Of a DNA stretch of 64,000 nucleotides, positions 62,031 to 64,000 are shown piece by piece. The first letter of the stretch is position 1. The number at the start of each line of letters is the position of its first letter. Source of the DNA: Apricaphanius iberus (taxonomy: Eukaryota > Chordata > Actinopteri > Cyprinodontiformes > Aphaniidae); assembly GCA_028564705.1 (NCBI GenBank), contig JAPXFQ010001406.1, positions 1-64,000 on the forward strand. Reading direction: 5' to 3'. The notes below the pieces were generated by a model. The model was not told the origin of the DNA and made no database searches. It saw only the letters and a program-made list of their open reading frames with translations. Made by a program: the position numbers and the translations under genes.

Positions 62031-64000
62031 CATCTAATTAAATGATAAAAAGCCAGCCCATGAACTTCCTGAAACAGAGTAGGTTTTAAACTAGCTGGTA
62101 ACACAAGCCTGCCATCAGGGCCTCTCCAGTAATCATTAGAGAAAACAGCACCTCTGTTTTTCAAAACTGATTTCTCCTGTGGAGCCGCATTCTGTTGAGC
62201 TAGTTTCAGTTCCTCTTCAAAGCTGTCTGACATTTCCTGTTTTGCAGTTACTATGAGCTGTGTTTGGGTGTGAGGCTGATAACCTGCATCTTTTTTGCAG
62301 CTAAATCTGCAGCTTCATTTCCTCTGGCTTGAATTGTGTCTGCTTTGATGTGGTCTTTACACTTAATCACTGGTAATTTAGCTGGAAGCTGCACTGCTTC
62401 TAAAAGTTCCACGATGTCTGAATGATCTTGGATAGGTTTTCCTGTAGTAGTGACAAAACCTGCACTCTTCCACTGGGGCAACTCATATATGACCACCGAA
62501 AATGCATAATTTGAATCCGTGTGGACAGTGGTTTATTTTCCTGTACCACATTTACATGCCTCTGTAAGAGCCCTTATCTCAGCCCGCTGTGCACTCTGTT
62601 TCCCATCTAATTTCCCAGAAACCACTGTCTGTTCATAATCCTCTTCTTGGAGAACTACAGCAAAACCTGATTGTAAATTACCTTGTGCATCTCTGTAGCA
62701 ACAACCATCAGTATAGAGGGTATACCTAGTCTTCAAAGGTTCTTTCCTATATGTCAGGTCTGATCTTCTGAGCTACAGAGTTAAGTCTGACACAGGCATG
62801 TGGTTCTCCAGCTATGGTGATTTGATCAGCCATGTTAATGCCTTCATGAGTAAATGGGATGCTTGGTGCTTCTAAAACTTTACTGATTCTTTGTTGACGC
62901 AGGGTGGAAAGAGTAAATGTTTCTGAATTGACCAATGCCATCACTCCATGGGATGTGAGTATGTGCAGTGAATGTCCTCTGACAATGTATGATGTTTTCT
63001 CCACTGGGTGAGCTATACTAGCTGCATGTCTAGTGCATGGTGGTTGTCTCCTTTCTATAGCTGGCAGTTTAACACTGAGATACATAAGAATAAGCCTCTG
63101 TCCCCCTTTTTTCTGAAAGAGCATTCCATTAACCACCCCAACTGTTTTTGTTGTGTCCAGGAAAAAAGTGCATGTATAGTCAGGTATGGATAGGTCTGCT
63201 GCCTGATCCAGGAACTGATTTAATTCCGTAAAAGCCTGTTCTGCTGTGGGATTCCATCGCAATTGTGCCTGTAAGTTCTTCATGCCATGTTCATTTACAA
63301 GTGCTCTTACTCACTGTACAATAACCCCGGTTTGGTGTATATATTATCCTTTATTATTTATTTGTATTTATTTCTTTTTATTTCCTTTTTTATTTCACTT
63401 ATTTAAGTTCTGTACTGGAGAGAAAAGTTGCCGGAGTCAAATTCCTTGTATGTGTCATACTTGGCCATTAAAGCTGATTCTGATTCTGATTAATGGTGTG
63501 GTGAGGTTGGTGTAACCTGGAAAGTAATGTCTGGAGCAGTTTGTGAGTCCAAGGAATGACAGCATTGATTTGACAGTGAGAGGTTTGGGATGAGTCAAGA
63601 TGGCATTTTTGTGTGTCTCTGTTAACCCAGATCCTTGTCCTGTTACTTTTCTTCCCAAAAACTGAACTTCCTGTCTGACTAGTTGCAACTTATCACATGA
63701 GACTTTGTAACACTCTTTTCCCAAATGAGAGAGTACTGCCAATGTGTCTTCAATGCATCTTTCTGCAGTGGGTGTGGCCAAAATTAGATCATCCACGTAC
63801 TGAATCAATACACAGCCTGGTGGGAGGAGCAAGGTGCTTAGTGACTGTTTGAGAACCTGATTAAATGTGCCAGGAAACAGGGCAAAACCTTGGGGGAGTC
63901 TGGTGTATCTCAGCTTTTTACCTCTGAACGTGAAGGGGAACACATCTCTTACTGATGGACGGAGTGTTAGACAAAAAAATGCATTTGCCAGATCAATACA
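62030..64000 (-). pseudogene. pol: ERV-C reverse transcriptase and RNase H
   Basis: From the window edge, RT reads LRYTRLPQGFALFPGTFNQV and includes YVDD at about 63790. After a 180-bp insertion it continues with the connection (63283-62747) and RNase H in pieces (62736-62533 with LYTDGCCYRD and RAEIRALTEA; 62496-62251 with RGNEAADLAAK). A TAA replaces sequence near 62533. Several stops and shifts make it non-functional. Domain order is that of ERV-B. Confidence 0.82.
63310..63490 (+). mobile_element. Short LINE 3' end inserted in ERV-C RT
   Basis: About 180 bp that ERV-B lacks at the same place. The right end reads GGCCATTAAAGCTGATTCTG followed by ATTCTGATT repeats, a microsatellite-like LINE tail. 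TTA at both borders may be a 3-bp target duplication. Family not assigned. Confidence 0.7.

Larger units (their letters stand above)
58224..64000 (-). mobile_element. ERV-C: decayed relative of ERV-B, open at window edge
   Basis: Env, the pol-env spacer, integrase, RNase H and RT follow in the same order as ERV-B on the same strand, with many more stops. Similarity to ERV-B begins abruptly at about 58224, inside the env end, and no LTR follows. The 3' end is therefore lost. gag and the 5' LTR would lie beyond 64000. Confidence 0.85.

Overview
The window reads as teleost fish DNA, probably spiny-rayed. It is almost entirely transposable elements at different stages of decay, and I found no convincing intact host gene. 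The fish call rests on the mix of families: L2/CR1, L1/Tx1 and Rex3-like LINEs, a Penelope-like element, Tc1/mariner and piggyBac DNA transposons, Ty3/Gypsy elements with Sushi-like Gag, gamma-type endogenous retroviruses, and many CA/TA/poly-C microsatellites. All family names come from reading the sequence and from general knowledge; no database search was run.

Layout. 0.5-3.7 kb: a LINE endonuclease scrap, then a retroviral gag-pro-pol remnant (ERV-A) whose last third is flipped. 3.8-5.3 kb: piggyBac transposase remnant (minus) and a 185-bp tandem dimer. 5.7-8.0 kb: a MITE-like element, a Penelope-like insertion with inverted arms and a 13-bp target duplication, and the 3' end of a Rex3-like LINE. 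8-13.3 kb: mostly uninformative DNA with an exon-like scrap, a Tc1 end and a complete but dead Tc1 copy. 13.6-14.85 kb: an unclassified small-protein retroelement, here called element X (copy 1). 15.3-22.1 kb: a long L2 LINE carrying a Gypsy fragment and a second unclassified insertion. 22.1-27.5 kb: a 5'-truncated L1 with a very GC-rich 3' tail. 27.5-32.7 kb: poorly recognisable DNA with one curious end-to-start junction. 32.7-36.8 kb: Gypsy pol plus LTR (minus). 36.9-53.3 kb: one old DNA transposon split by a second L1 (which itself carries element X copy 2) and by a two-LTR provirus (ERV-B). 53.6-58.2 kb: LINE scraps, a solo LTR and a dispersed direct repeat. 58.2-64 kb: a third, decayed retrovirus (ERV-C), cut by the window edge.

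How the parts relate. Nesting gives relative ages: the hAT-like element is older than L1-2 and ERV-B, and L1-2 is older than element X copy 2. ERV-B has matching 4-bp target duplications, LTRs differing by only about nine substitutions plus two indels, and open gag and env, but a pol with several frame breaks and no catalytic glutamate in integrase. ERV-C has lost the same integrase region through a different deletion. The candidate for an undescribed system is element X: two copies about 25 kb apart share a roughly 100-residue membrane plus coiled-coil protein and a LINE-like 3' tail, with no recognisable reverse transcriptase.
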